Part shown: positions 34,234 through 45,064 of the stretch, piece by piece | Layout of the letters: each line of letters starts with the position of its first letter | How positions within the stretch are numbered: position 1 is the stretch's first letter | NCBI GenBank assembly: GCA_028455995.1 | Contig: JABELC010000001.1 | Span: 2,344,501 to 2,408,500 of the forward strand | Length of the DNA: 64,000 bases | Origin: Scleromitrula shiraiana | Lineage: Eukaryota; Ascomycota; Leotiomycetes; Helotiales; Sclerotiniaceae | Direction of reading: 5' to 3' | Translations under genes and position numbers: made by a program | Notes under the pieces: model-generated | Told to the model about the DNA's origin: nothing | Database searches by the model: none | Seen by the model: only the letters and a program-made list of their open reading frames with translations

Positions 34234-34767
34234 GCGAACATAGATGAAGCAATTCGAAGACCAGATATGGTGTGGATATGGATTGTAAGTGGAAACGAAC
34301 ATTGTAAATATTAAAGATACTCTTTGCAAATATTAAAATAAGTCCTGCTTATTTGATGTTATTCTCTACATTTCAAGAACGGTTATTTTGGACAACTGTC
34401 TACTAAATTGAGTTATTCATATATACATCGGAGATCGAGATATATATACAATGAGTCTCTTCCTGGCTCCTAATTGTCCAACTACATCCGTGTCCATCGG
34501 ACCAATGAGTGGTATATGGATGAATACAGAGATGCCTAGACATATTATTTAGTTCTCCTCATCTCTTGCTGCTTTCTTGATTCCCTTTATAAATGTTTTT
34601 ATAAATCCTTCCCCATCATACTTTTCTTATCGTCCACGTTCTATTCTTTTCGCTCGATTGAATTACAAAAGTGCTGTAATGAACTTATAGCTCATCAGAG
34701 GCAGCAATTCACAAACTAAATGACACTGAATAACCTACCTAGATACTGCAACTGATCAAACATTACG
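34234..34767. other. Intergenic
   Basis: 3' flank of the GH45 gene and upstream flank of the broken membrane-protein gene; AT-rich, no gene. Confidence 0.6.
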
Positions 34768-35540
34768 ATGGGACGGCTACAAGGATTCGTCCCAATCACT
34801 ATGGGCTGCAGCCTCGTCCTCGGTAGCCTAGCTGCAGTCGGGCACCACCTCTTTTATCATTCTCTCAACAATCAAATTGTTGGTAGCGATAATGAACAAC
34901 AATGGTATCTTCCGGTTGGATCTGGCTTCGCATTTGTGGTTAAAATGGCGCTCACGGCTGCAGTCGGCCTCGCATATACTCAGATCTTATGGCGGGTTTT
35001 GGACTCAAAACCGATTAGTTTGAAAGGGATTGACTCGCTGTTTGGTGTTGTTCATGATGCCTGGCAGTTTAAGAATGGCGAACTGTATAGGAAAGGCCCA
35101 GCTTTTGTTCTTGTCGCAATCATCATGTGTGGTATGTAGCTCGGTGTCGCACACTCAGGAAATACTCGTTCATTATTTGTGTTTAACAATGGAGATTATA
35201 AATTTTCAGCTTTTGTTGGAAAGATTAGATCTCAGTGTTTTAGTTCTATTTGACCTTTCTAGATTTTGGGTTGTTGCTAGGGTTTGCAATAACCTTATAC
35301 AGATAAACTAACTCTTCTTAGGACACTTCCACTAGTTGCAGTAGTCATTCCCGCAACCCTAATTGTTAAACATGCGACAAAACCTTACGAGGAGACGATA
35401 TATTATCCAATTCCTTCTATCAATTACAATTTATCGCAAGTAGGAAAGTGGGCCAAGTTTGTCCATGTTGCTTCTTTGATCGGGTATGCAGGATCATCCT
35501 ACCATGTTCGAAGGACATACAATACAGTCTATGCTTCGAG
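34768..35540 (+). pseudogene. N-terminal half of a fungal multipass membrane protein, broken
   Basis: Exon 34768-35131 encodes a well-conserved start: 'GHHLFYHSLNNQIV', 'QQWYLPVGSGFAFVVKMALT', 'ILWRVLDSKPISLKGIDSLF'. After a GTATGT donor the next block (from about 35323) reads 'LPLVAVVIPATLIVKHAT', the expected continuation, but no acceptor joins the two in frame. Similarity ends near 35500 and the sequence runs into AT-rich repeats. The C-terminal part of the same kind of protein lies 0.6-1.4 kb away on the opposite strand. Members of this fungal-specific family (often labelled formylmethionine deformylase-like without evidence) are ~600-700 residues; the function is unknown. Confidence 0.7.
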
Positions 35541-36107
35541 ATATTCAAATTTTGAATGTTCGTTCAGTTGGCAAACCATTTCTAAATATAAATATAGATC
35601 CAAATCTAAACATAATTTTTTTCTTCTAGATAGACATCTAAAATCAAGATATATTCAAGTGTTAAATCTTTGAATGGACATTAGAAAATGAATTAACTCG
35701 CTTCCATGACGTTACCACTGAATCATTGTCTAACAATTCCAAACTCACGAATTTCTTACCAAATCATATCAGCTGTTCCAGGCCAAACCTGGTGGCAAGT
35801 AAATGCACGAAGACGGCAGTTAAATGCGTCATGAGTAACTGGTTATTTTTGCAATGCGGCTTGCAATTCAGTTATTATCTCGATTAGTTAAAATGTGAGT
35901 TCAAAAATTCTTAAAGACTGAGACTGAAATATAGTAGTCTCTTGATCCCCTCGCGTTCCATAACACTTATTCGTGCAGATTGAGAGCTGGAGAGAGTTGT
36001 ATTTAGGGAAGGGAATAAGGGCGAGATTCCTTACTCCCCCCTCAGTAACGTCTCACTAGATGATCTCCTTTTCAGATCCGTCCTCTCATGTCCCTCATCA
36101 CAAGCCT
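35541..36107. repeat. AT-rich degenerate repeat block at gene break
   Basis: Contains the motif GAATGGACATTAGAAAATGA followed by ATTAACTCGC (about 35671-35700), related to motifs at 40066-40080 and 40290-40322. No coding content. It separates the two oppositely oriented halves of the broken membrane-protein gene. Confidence 0.5.
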
Positions 36108-36925
36108 CTATTTCTCCATGGACAGCAAAGAAAGCTCTTTTCTCATCCCGTCAACATTATGCCGGAGAGTTAGTTTAGTCCTCCCTAGCTCTTCGGATAT
36201 AGTAGCCGTGTTGATCGTGTCCTTGGCCTGGACAATAGCGTCAAGTGAGGGGTTGCGAGTGGTTCGGAGAATGGCAGGAAAAGTTGTTCCGAAGGAGTGG
36301 GTTGATTTCCATATGCAGATTAGGCCAGCCAGTACCACGGTGGTAGATATAGCGATACCAATACCGTAACTCATGAGGAGCCGAGGTGAATCGTAAGTGT
36401 ACATGTTTTGAGGTGAGCGTACTATAATAGGTGATGTATCGTTCGAGTTTTGTCTGTATGAATTTAAGTGTGAACACGACTCTGGGAAGTACAGGCTCGA
36501 GCCCTTTTCTGAGTTCAAAAAAGCATATGTGATATGTCCGGTATTTCAGATCGAACTTGAACGATTTATAATCCTAGTATTGGGGTTGAGAAACCTTAGA
36601 CTTGAGACTTACAAAAAGGATGAATCGCTAAAAAGGCTTAGCGTTGTGTTCATGAAGATATCCTCGATAGCAGCCGCCAGTGTCATATTGGCTATTGACG
36701 GTGTATCAAGTGTCCCTAGATTAGTATCCAAGTTTATTCACAACTGTTGAATCGACAAGCCGTTGCATATCCGACGTCTCTATGAGAACCGTTGAAGTCA
36801 TCTGTGTCGTACCACCATTATAGTGTGATTGTTGAATATACCCAACCAGCAGCCGGCAAAAGCTATCCATGAACGACATATAAGGTACTGAGACCGCGGG
36901 GCAAGTAGCACATAACATTTCGTCG
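36108..36925 (-). pseudogene. C-terminal half of the same membrane-protein family, inverted
   Basis: Read on the minus strand, 36925-36721 encodes a luminal segment ('MLCATCPAVSVPYMSFMDSF', 'CRLLVGYIQQSHYNGG'). About 36720-36610 continues 'PSIANMTLAAAIEDIFMNTT' and 'LSLFSD' up to a GTAAGT donor. 36518-36108 holds the last TM segment ('MSYGIGIAISTTVVLAGLIC') and the family's terminal signature 'ILRTTRNPSLDAIV'. These pieces are the expected continuation of the N-terminal half at 34768-35540, yet lie on the other strand. Upstream sequence to about 37650 may hold further degraded pieces that I cannot align. A separate truncated paralogue is the alternative explanation. Confidence 0.6.
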
Positions 36926-38017
36926 TAAACGGTAGGTTCATCAAAAACCAGGAGGTATTAGTGAGAAGACCAGACGCAGCAATTCCATCTTTGTTTTCGT
37001 GTGGCGGCGGATCAATGGATTAAACATCTGCTCTTCTTTCATATTGCTGGGGATCTTTCAGGATGTCTTTGAAAGCATCTCTGAAAACAGCACCGTTTCC
37101 AATGCTAATATCAATTCTATGATCTGTTGCAGGCTCTGTATTTGGTTCCACAGAACACCACGGGTCAGATTGAGAGGATCCTTAGGATTTATTCCAGTTC
37201 CACTGTTAGTGTTTGTATGACTCCGGGGGTATGAAACTGTACAATATGGGGTATTCTCTATATTGTATTATTGTGTTCAAGGAGATCAAGAAGGGTGTTG
37301 TACGCCGTCGAGAGTATATATCTCCTCAACGGGCACGTGACGTAAGGTCACGTGTTGACTATACAGACAGTTAGTAAATTCAACGTTGGGCAAAAACTGA
37401 TGTTTTAGGTGCATTGAACTTTTCAACCACCATTTCGTAGTGATAGTACCAGCCGAAACATTATATCGAAGAGCGACGCCTAGCAGAGTCTCTAAAGTAC
37501 TGCTAAACTCGGATGTCATTTTAGTAAAAGAATCTAATGAAGAGTGTGGGTCTAGGGTAAAGCACATATATCACTACTGGAATAGAACTTTAGAGATACA
37601 GTCAGTCCCCTCAGTACATGCATACCTGTGTAACTGTAGATCTACGTAATCAGCAGTGTAGTAAGCTTATTGGCCCATATATTCAATGATTGCAGCAGTC
37701 TTATGGCGTTTTATAATAATTCAAGCTGGCGTTAATGGCAAGTTTACTTTGTGGTCAGGATGAATAATTGTAGTCCCTGTCGGCTCCATATTCGATGCTT
37801 TACGGGGCAAAGATTGTCATATCATGGTATCGTCAGTGATGTATCGCGGTAGAACAGAAAGAGTTTGATATTGAAAATGGTTTGTTAGAATTCGTATTGT
37901 TAGCTTTCGTAATATGTAAAATAGCTTTCGGTAACTGAGATTACTCGTTTTCATGTTCTTATACGCCGGTATACACAATTTGATGGAAATTCTCCTCAAT
38001 TCTATGTTGGGTAGATA
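36926..38017. other. Low-complexity/degenerate intergenic region
   Basis: No gene I can support. Minus-strand open frames near 37286-37567 may be remnants of the adjacent broken gene. A notable palindrome at 37334-37354 is listed separately. Confidence 0.5.
37334..37354. promoter_or_regulatory. CACGTGAC-N5-GTCACGTG inverted repeat
   Basis: Perfect 8-bp arms around GTAAG. Each arm holds a CACGTG E-box (bHLH site), and the left half plus spacer also reads TGACGTAA, a bZIP/CRE-like site. No intact gene is adjacent, so any target is unknown. Confidence 0.5.
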
Positions 38018-39152
38018 TTAATCAATTTTGTCTCCTTCCTTGAGACGCTTGATTAATGCTGAACTCAGATCACGTTCATTTTCCAGAGCCGTGATCCTAT
38101 TTTGCAGTTCTGCAATCTTTGTCTCTTTGCTTTTTAAAGCAACTCGCGTGATATCCCTTCCCTTCACAATACCAGACATCTTCATCGCATGTTTATTTAA
38201 AACCTGACGGAGTTTTGAATCGGTTTCGTCGTCGATATGCTGATCCTTAAGTAAGTTCATAACATCTTCTGTGATATCGTAATTTGATAGTGTCTCCCCA
38301 GTGGGTTTCTTCTCAGGAGATCCTAGGTATTTAGCAGTAGCGGGCGTAGCTATAGCGTCCTTAAATTTGAAAGGGGAGGGTGTTATTGAGGGTGTTGGTA
38401 GTCGTAGGAAAGACCGTTCATTACCATCCCACATTCCGCCATTTATCCTTCTTGCACTCCTTGTAGAAGGGGTCCCAAAAACATCTTCATCCCTTGAGCC
38501 CGTAGTCATAGGTGTAGGTAACGTATTATCACTTTCTCTTTTCCTCTTGCTGCCAGGTGTTGCAGTCCTGCTATCGATCCCTTTTTTTGGTGTCTGTGGA
38601 AAGTTTCCTGTATTGATCCCCTCAAACTTCTCAACAACCTTCTCCTCGTCTTCCTTGCTTAAAGGCCAGTCCCCAAATTCATCTTCATCCTTTTCCCCTC
38701 GATCTGTCACCCATTTATTACAGGCAATTGCATGTTCCTCTAAAGTCCTCTTGTCTTTGGATGGATCAATTGGGGTTGATGGTCTGCGAATGTCGTTCGG
38801 GGTATGGGGTTCAGATCGACTATTATTCAAAACTGTATGTGCCTCTCTTATGCGCGCTTTTTCCTCCCACAGAAAAAATCCACAAGCCGTTTCCTTTGGT
38901 TCTTGACATGTATAGAATCCTTTCCCATGGTTCGGACCGTCCTTTTTCACTTTGAAATATGGTGCCGGTAAACGTGGATCGCAATTACCTTAGATGGTAT
39001 CAGTGAACACAGTTGGTAAAATAGATGGATATTGTATTCAGATACTTACAATGCCATATACCAGCAGAAAAGAAGCCATTAAGAGGCACCTTTTTTGCTG
39101 GAGTATTGAAAGCGCTTGAGCTACCACCTAGTTTTCGAGGAGTATTAAACAT
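38018..39152 (-). CDS. GRF-type zinc finger protein
   Basis: Exons 39152-39050 and 38988-38018 (intron 39049-38989) give 357 residues. Splicing creates a GRF zinc finger near residues 33-75: 'WHCNCDPRLPAPYFKV', 'GPNHGKGFYTC', 'CGFFLWEE', with Cys-x-Cys, Cys and Cys ligands and the G-K/R-x-F-Y core. GRF fingers bind single-stranded nucleic acid and occur in topoisomerase III-alpha, APE2 and NEIL3. Here no enzymatic domain follows: the middle is Ser/Thr/Pro-rich and basic ('GSKRKRESDN'), and the C-terminal ~45 residues form a predicted coiled coil ('KSKETKIAELQNRITALENE'). A role in DNA repair or chromatin is inferred from the finger only. Next gene feature upstream is the tRNA. Confidence 0.9.
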
Positions 39153-39504
39153 TATCCTATTCAGTATTTTATTAATACAAGTATGATATGCGCATGGCAG
39201 CGAGCGATTCCAGTTTCAATATAAAAGTCATTGTTGCTTGAAATCGATGGGTAGTCTGAGGTTTGAGAGACTGTCAATAATGTCATATTGTTCATTGTTA
39301 TCCACCCCGCATCTATCGGGGCTAATTCGATAAGCATCCGGAGCTAGCATTCATGCCATTACTCTAAGGCCTAAGGCTTCAGGCTCCAATATAAATCCTA
39401 TAACCGAGCCAAACTCCACCATCACCAAAAAATTGAACAAAATATTCAACAACTCACAGAATGATTGAAAAATAACCACAAAAGATAAATCAAAAAAATG
39501 AGAT
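39153..39504. other. Intergenic between GRF protein and tRNA
   Basis: Promoter side of the GRF gene. A run of seven A at 39492-39498 is the tRNA's Pol III terminator on the minus strand. Confidence 0.6.
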
Positions 39505-39591
39505 TCCCCCAGGCGCGAGTTGAACGCGCGACATCCAGATTACAAGTTTCAATTACAGTCTGACGTCATAAACCAACTAGACGACCGGGGG
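39505..39591 (-). tRNA. tRNA-Tyr (GUA) with a 12-nt intron
   Basis: The minus strand folds into a full cloverleaf. Acceptor stem CCCCCGG/CTGGGGG with discriminator A (39505); D arm GTC...GAC with TAGTTGG in the loop; anticodon stem TCAGA/TCTGG; variable loop of 5; T stem GCGCG/CGCGC with loop TTCAACT. The anticodon loop reads C-T-G-T-A-A, then an insertion at the canonical 37/38 position (about 12 nt), then A. The anticodon is GTA. C1-G72 is a eukaryotic tRNA-Tyr identity element, and tRNA-Tyr genes normally contain an intron. A T7 terminator follows. Reading the second loop copy instead would give TGT (Thr), but this breaks the intron-position rule. Confidence 0.92.
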
Positions 39592-41144
39592 TGATTAACT
39601 ATTAAGCCAAATCTACTGAACTGGGTTCAGTCGGTCTTTATTGTTGAATGTTAGTCGATTATTTGAGTATATATTACAAAAAGATTGCTCAAATTCTAGA
39701 TGTCTACTCATTTAATGAACATTCATATATATTACCAGGGGTTGTGTTGATTCATCACCTTAGTCGAACAACCAGATAATATATGACTTATTGTTCAATC
39801 TCATATCGAGAGATCAAAGTTTGACTCAGTATCAGATAATCAGAATATCAAGTTGTCTAATTCCAAATTGACATAATGTCTCGATTATTCATTCAGTCGA
39901 AATGTGATGAATACAACTCCTGATGTGTAGTTTGATATTTGAATCTTCATACTCCATTTAAACAATCAAAAATGAGTCAACAAGAAGATAATTAGAATGT
40001 CTATATTTTGAATAAATATCCAGAAAGAGTTGACCCAAAGGATTTAAAATATTCATATTCTCAATGGACATTAGAAAATTGATGAGCTGCTCGTCGCGAG
40101 GTATTGAAGGTTTGAATGTTTATCCAACTAATACTCGAGTATTATATATTAATTTTGATAGTTGAATCTTTGCATCTTTAATAGACATTTATAATCGAAT
40201 CGTTTTTAAACTATTTGAATACCTGGACTCTATATAAACATTCAAACGAAATTGAATTAAAGTATCTAAATATCTACATTCTGAATAGACATTTATTTAG
40301 AAATGGATTAACTCGCAAGCGAGATCACATTGAATACTGACTGCAGTTGCCTGGTAGACGAAGGCCCTGATACAAGACAGCCGGATCAGTATATTATTAT
40401 GATAATATCATTACTTAAGTTTTGCCACATCAATCATGAGTCTTGATATGAAGAGATCAAAAGAATACAAGGAGTTGACTGTTAACTCAAATATTACGTG
40501 ATTCATATCCGTATCTGCGTACTTTCATCACCATTTGTGAGATTCATCAAGATGGAGATTGCTGCTGATGAAAACAGTTGATAATTTCTGGGCACTCTCT
40601 CCAACCTTTCTTAATGTGCTCTAGAATTTTTTTAGTCTAGATTTGTTGCATATCTTAGAATTCCAGAATGATTCTGTGCGCGCCTAAAAGCTTCTCAAGC
40701 GCTTCCAGAACGATTCTAGAGCATCTGCCACGAATTTACTTTTTCGCATGTTCTAGAATAATTCTTCAAATGGTTGATAATTCCTAAATTTTCGACATGA
40801 CCGAAGGCGCATCTCACTTCATATCGCAAATTATCGAGATTCAAAGTTGAAAGCTGGTTTTCTCGATGCTAGATCAAAATCACAGAATAAGGTAATCCAG
40901 CGCGCAGGATGATGAAAGGTTTGGAATTGGCGACTATTATGCACGAAGAATGGTCACATTTTGATCACTTCATATTTGGATATTTGCTTCAAGGTTTGAC
41001 ATGAATGGCTTTTTGCTCTTCATGGTCGTTAATCATTAGGGTGATGCCAAAAGGGGCTAAGCGAAAATTAATTTCTGCCCACCACCATGAATTATTGTAC
41101 AACCCTGGTCATAATAGTCATGATTTTTGTCTAAATACATTCTT
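39592..41144. other. AT-rich, repeat-bearing region without genes
   Basis: 39640-40330 contains several diverged units of the type GAATAGACATTTA / CAATGGACATTAGAAAAT, spaced irregularly, with AT-biased sequence. 40500-40800 has repeated CTAGAAT/TTCTAGAA motifs. No gene is recognised. It looks like decayed transposon DNA, possibly mutated by RIP, but no parent element is identifiable. Confidence 0.5.
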
Positions 41145-43090
41145 TCAACGAGATAGCGCGATATCATCAATACGCACTAGAAAAATGAGTTAGTAAATGT
41201 CTATTATGTAACGTTGGAGAGGAAGAGTTTAACTGTAATCATAACGAAATGAAGTAATTGAGGAAAGAGGTATGCAAAATATTGAAAAGGTAGAGGTAAA
41301 AATGGAGTATACTCACAAATCATTTTAACGGTCTCTGCAGCCAGCTCAATAGCACTCGTACTGACCAAAAGCGGTTGCAAGACATTCTCATCCGCAATAT
41401 CTACCTTAACACCACCACTCTTGATGCTGACACCTGCATTCTTCTCACCGTTTGCGTGCTTATGTCTTAACTCTGTAACAACTTTGATGCTGTTAAGACC
41501 TGCATTCTCTGCAAGTGTTGTAGGAATAACTTCCATGGCGTCTGCGAAGGCCTTCCAGCAGATAGCTTCTGTGCCTGTCAACTCTCTAGCTTGATGCGCT
41601 AATTGAGATGCAATCTCAATTTCCGGAGCACCACCACCGGCAATCAAGGCCTTCTTCTTGACTAAACATCGGACAACACACAGAGCATCGTGAAGACTTC
41701 GCTCTGCCTCATCAAGAATGAGAGAGTTGGCACCTCTGCAGACGATCGAGACAGTCTTACCAGCACTCTTGGTTCCAGTAACCTTAACGAGTCGGGAGCC
41801 TGATGATTGAGCTTCCTCAACTAAATCAGCTGTGCCGAGTTTGTCTTCAGTGAATGAATCGATATCGGCAATAGGTTTGCAACCGGTGGATTTGCAGATG
41901 AACTCTACTTCATCACGTTCAATATCTTTAATACAGAGAATGTTGAGTTTGGCAAGGAAGTGGAGAGAAAGGTCGTTAACTGCATCGCGGAGAATAGACT
42001 TTTGGATCTGGACATGTTATTAGTAATGTTTGAGTCCATAGTATTGAATGGTAACTTACCAATAAGACATTACACTTCGCCTTCTTAATCTTCTTGACTA
42101 AATTTAATAAATAAGTTCGCTCTTCTTTGAGGATTTTATCCATTTGTCTGTAGTCATTAACAACGATTTGGTTTTCCATCTAATAAGTGTCAGTAATATT
42201 TAGGCTTGATATGGACGGCAGTACTCACATCAGGTTTTGGAGGACTGAGCTGGAATTGAATAAGTCCGATCTTCGCCTTCTCCATTCTTACTGGGCCACC
42301 TCCGCTCTTCAAAACACCTTGTGTCAAGACTAAACCCTCGACCATCTCACTGTCTTCGATAGTTCCTCCAGCCTTCTTGACTATTCTGATATTCTTCAAA
42401 TCTACATTGTCGGCAGTTTTGAGGTCGATGGTCTTCGTTACTGCGTTAACTGCCATTGGTCCAAGTAAATTCGAATATTGTGAAACGATTTTGGAAGATA
42501 GGGAAGTATTTGCGGCTTGTAGAAGAGTGGCAGTGTCGTTGAGGGAGACTGGAACTGACATATCGTGGAGAACTTGGACTGCAGCAGCTGCAGCTCTTTG
42601 AAACGACTCGGCAATAACTGATGGGTGTATTCCTTTTCCAAGTAATTTGTCTGCTGCTCCTAATAAACTTCCACAAATGACTACAACTGAAGTGGTTCCA
42701 TCTCCTGCCTCCACATCTTGTGCTGCTGAAAGATCTACCAGCATTTTTGCAGAAGGATGCATAACAGCCATACTTTTCATCATCGTACTTCCGTCATTTG
42801 TAATAAGAGTTCCCCCTTTACCATCTTGAATCATTTTATCCATTCCTCGAGGTCCAAGGGAAGTCCTGCATGCATCTGCGACAGCTTCATATTGTTAGCT
42901 TTACTTCGAAGTACTAAAAGTTATCCCAGACAAACCTCTAGCAGCTAAAATATTTGCATTTCGGACAGCCATAGGCTTCTCCTTGTCCTACAGGCTGCAT
43001 TAGCTAGGTAAAAACCCCTCATTAAGGGTAAGAATATCCCACCTTGAAGGCATTATTGCCAGAATTTGCGGACTGTTGTGTAAGAGCCAT
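41145..43090 (-). CDS. CCT4: T-complex chaperonin CCT subunit delta
   Basis: One of the eight subunits of the cytosolic TRiC/CCT ring that folds actin and tubulin. Six exons: 43090-43043, 42987-42936, 42884-42229, 42179-42060, 42007-41317 and 41176-41145, giving 532 residues (yeast Cct4 has 528). Group II chaperonin motifs are in place: 'TSLGPRGMDKMIQDGKG', 'ITNDGSTMMKSM', the ATP-site 'DVEAGDGTTSVVV', 'CRGANSLILDEAERSLHDAL' and 'GGGAPEIEIASQLA'. The last exon adds only 'LRIDDIALSR', the conserved Cct4 C-terminus, which fixes its tiny size. Shares a short divergent region with RPT1. Alpha-tubulin, a client of the complex, is encoded 5 kb away, which is likely coincidence. Confidence 0.98.
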
Positions 43091-43484
43091 GACGAAATTT
43101 TCTGATATTAACTGAGTAAAATTCGAAACTTCTTGCTCAGAAAATGTCAAGATGTACTGTCGTCGCGTTGCTACACCTAATTCGCGTCTATCTACATAGT
43201 AGATAATTCGAATTTTGAAATATCGGCTAACCTATTTTCGGACTAGCTTACCAAGCAGCGCCGACGTACCTTTGGATACCTAAGAGCTTGGGGATTATCA
43301 AACATAACAAACCACATATTTACATTACAACTTCTTTAACACACCGAATAGAGCTCCGCCACAGATACCTTGATTTGATTTCTCTAGTTCAATAACAGTA
43401 CCATCTTCTCGAAACGCTGCGCATCGAATTCTCCTTCAATTCAACGTTTCTCACGAAAGCACCTCTCTTTAGACAACGCCCATC
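43091..43484. promoter_or_regulatory. Short divergent promoter region, CCT4/RPT1
   Basis: 394 bases between the two start codons hold both promoters and leaders. GAAACTTC at 43125-43132 matches a pair of inverted heat-shock units (nGAAnnTTCn), 35 bases from the CCT4 ATG; one pair is weak evidence. I did not find a clear proteasome-associated (GGTGGCAAA) element. Confidence 0.55.
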
Positions 43485-45064
43485 ATGGTCCGTCCAAACC
43501 ATTCATTTTTAAAGCTCTAGCTAACAGTCTTCAAGCCTAGCGCCACAGGGCAAAACTGGGAGAGTTACAAGAAGGTGGGCTTAACTTTGTAGTTTGCTGG
43601 AATACTATTGACCGATTTACAGAATTTCGCCGACGACGAGGTCGAGGAGAAGAAGATCACACCTTTATCTGATGAGTACGACCATCGCTTTCATATCATG
43701 GTTCCGCAGACGTTAATAAGCATGCAGAGATATTCAAGTACTGAAAACCTATGGCGCAGCTCCATATGGTGCCGCTCTTAAGAAACTCGAACAACAGATC
43801 AAAGAGAAACAAACAAGCGTGAATGAGAAGATTGGTGTAAAGGTATGGATTCGATAACACGTTTGTAAACACTTTTGGAAGTTGGCTGGAGCTAACACTC
43901 GGCAGGAATCAGACACTGGGTTAGCGCCACCTCATCTTTGGGATGTAGCAGCAGACAGACAACGAATGTCGGAAGAGCAACCTTTACAAGTGGCAAGATG
44001 TACAAAGATTATTCAGGATGAGAAGGACACAGAAAAGAGCAAATACGTTATCAACGTGAAGCAGATCGCAAAGTTTGTGGTAAATCTTGGAGAACGTGTT
44101 AGTCCGACAGATATCGAAGAGGGCATGAGAGTTGGGTAAGCATGATGCATTCTTGGATGTCGCAATGCTAATCTCAACAAACAGTGTCGATCGCAACAAG
44201 TATCAAATTTTATTGCCTCTGCCACCAAAGATCGATGCTAGTGTTACTATGATGACGGTTGAAGAAAAGCCAGATGTTACATATGGTGATGTTGGGGGTT
44301 GCAAGGAGCAGGTTGAGAAACTACGAGAAGTTGTCGAGATGCCACTGTTATCGCCGGAACGATTCGTCAACCTCGGTATCGATCCACCTAAGGGTGCTTT
44401 ACTTTACGGCCCTCCGGGAACAGGAAAGACTCTTTGCGCCAGAGCAGTCGCCAACAGAACAGATGCTACTTTCATTCGAGTTATTGGTAGTGAATTGGTG
44501 CAAAAGTATGTTGGAGAGGGAGCAAGAATGGTCCGAGAACTCTTTGAGATGGCACGAACGAAGAAAGCCTGTATTATCTTCTTCGATGAAATCGATGCTG
44601 TCGGAGGTGCTAGATTTGACGATGGTGCGGGAGGAGATAACGAGGTTCAAAGAACTATGTTGGAACTGATCACCCAACTTGATGGTTTCGATGCACGAGG
44701 AAACATTAAGGTCATGTTTGCGACCAACAGACCTTCTACATTAGATCCCGCTTTGATGAGACCTGGGCGTATCGACCGAAAGATCGAATTCTCTCTCCCA
44801 GATCTTGAGGGAAGAGCAAATATTCTTCGAATTCACGCAAAGAGTATGTCGGTTGAACGAGACATTAGATGGGAGTTGATCTCTCGTCTTTGCCCCAACT
44901 CAACTGGTGCCGAACTTCGAAGTGTTTGCACAGAAGCAGGCATGTTCGCCATTCGTGCCCGAAGAAAGGTTGCCACAGAGAAGGATTTCTTGAGCGCTGT
45001 TGATAAGGTTATCAAGGGTAACTTGAAGTTCAACTCTACTGCTACATACATGCAATACAATTAG
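43485..45064 (+). CDS. RPT1: 26S proteasome regulatory ATPase Rpt1
   Basis: AAA subunit of the 19S base ring that unfolds ubiquitinated substrates. Proposed exons: 43485-43487 (ATG alone), 43536-43574, 43623-43675, 43728-43842, 43906-44135 and 44185-45064, giving 439 residues. Motifs: N-terminal coiled coil 'ALKKLEQQIKEKQTSVNEK', OB-fold segment 'IKESDTGLAPP'-like, Walker A 'GPPGTGKT', Walker B 'CIIFFDEIDAVGG', 'ELITQLDGFDARGN', arginine fingers 'LMRPGRIDRKIEF', and C-terminus 'YMQYN' as in human Rpt1. The first junction is the only uncertain one. With donor GTCCGT after the ATG and acceptor at 43534-43535, the protein begins MPSATGQNWESYKK. It has a CTAAC branch-like site ahead of the acceptor. 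Confidence 0.96.

Noticed and set aside
43125..43132. Heat-shock element upstream of CCT4 as a firm regulatory call
   Set aside because: Only two inverted units are present; three are usually needed, and an 8-base match arises often by chance.
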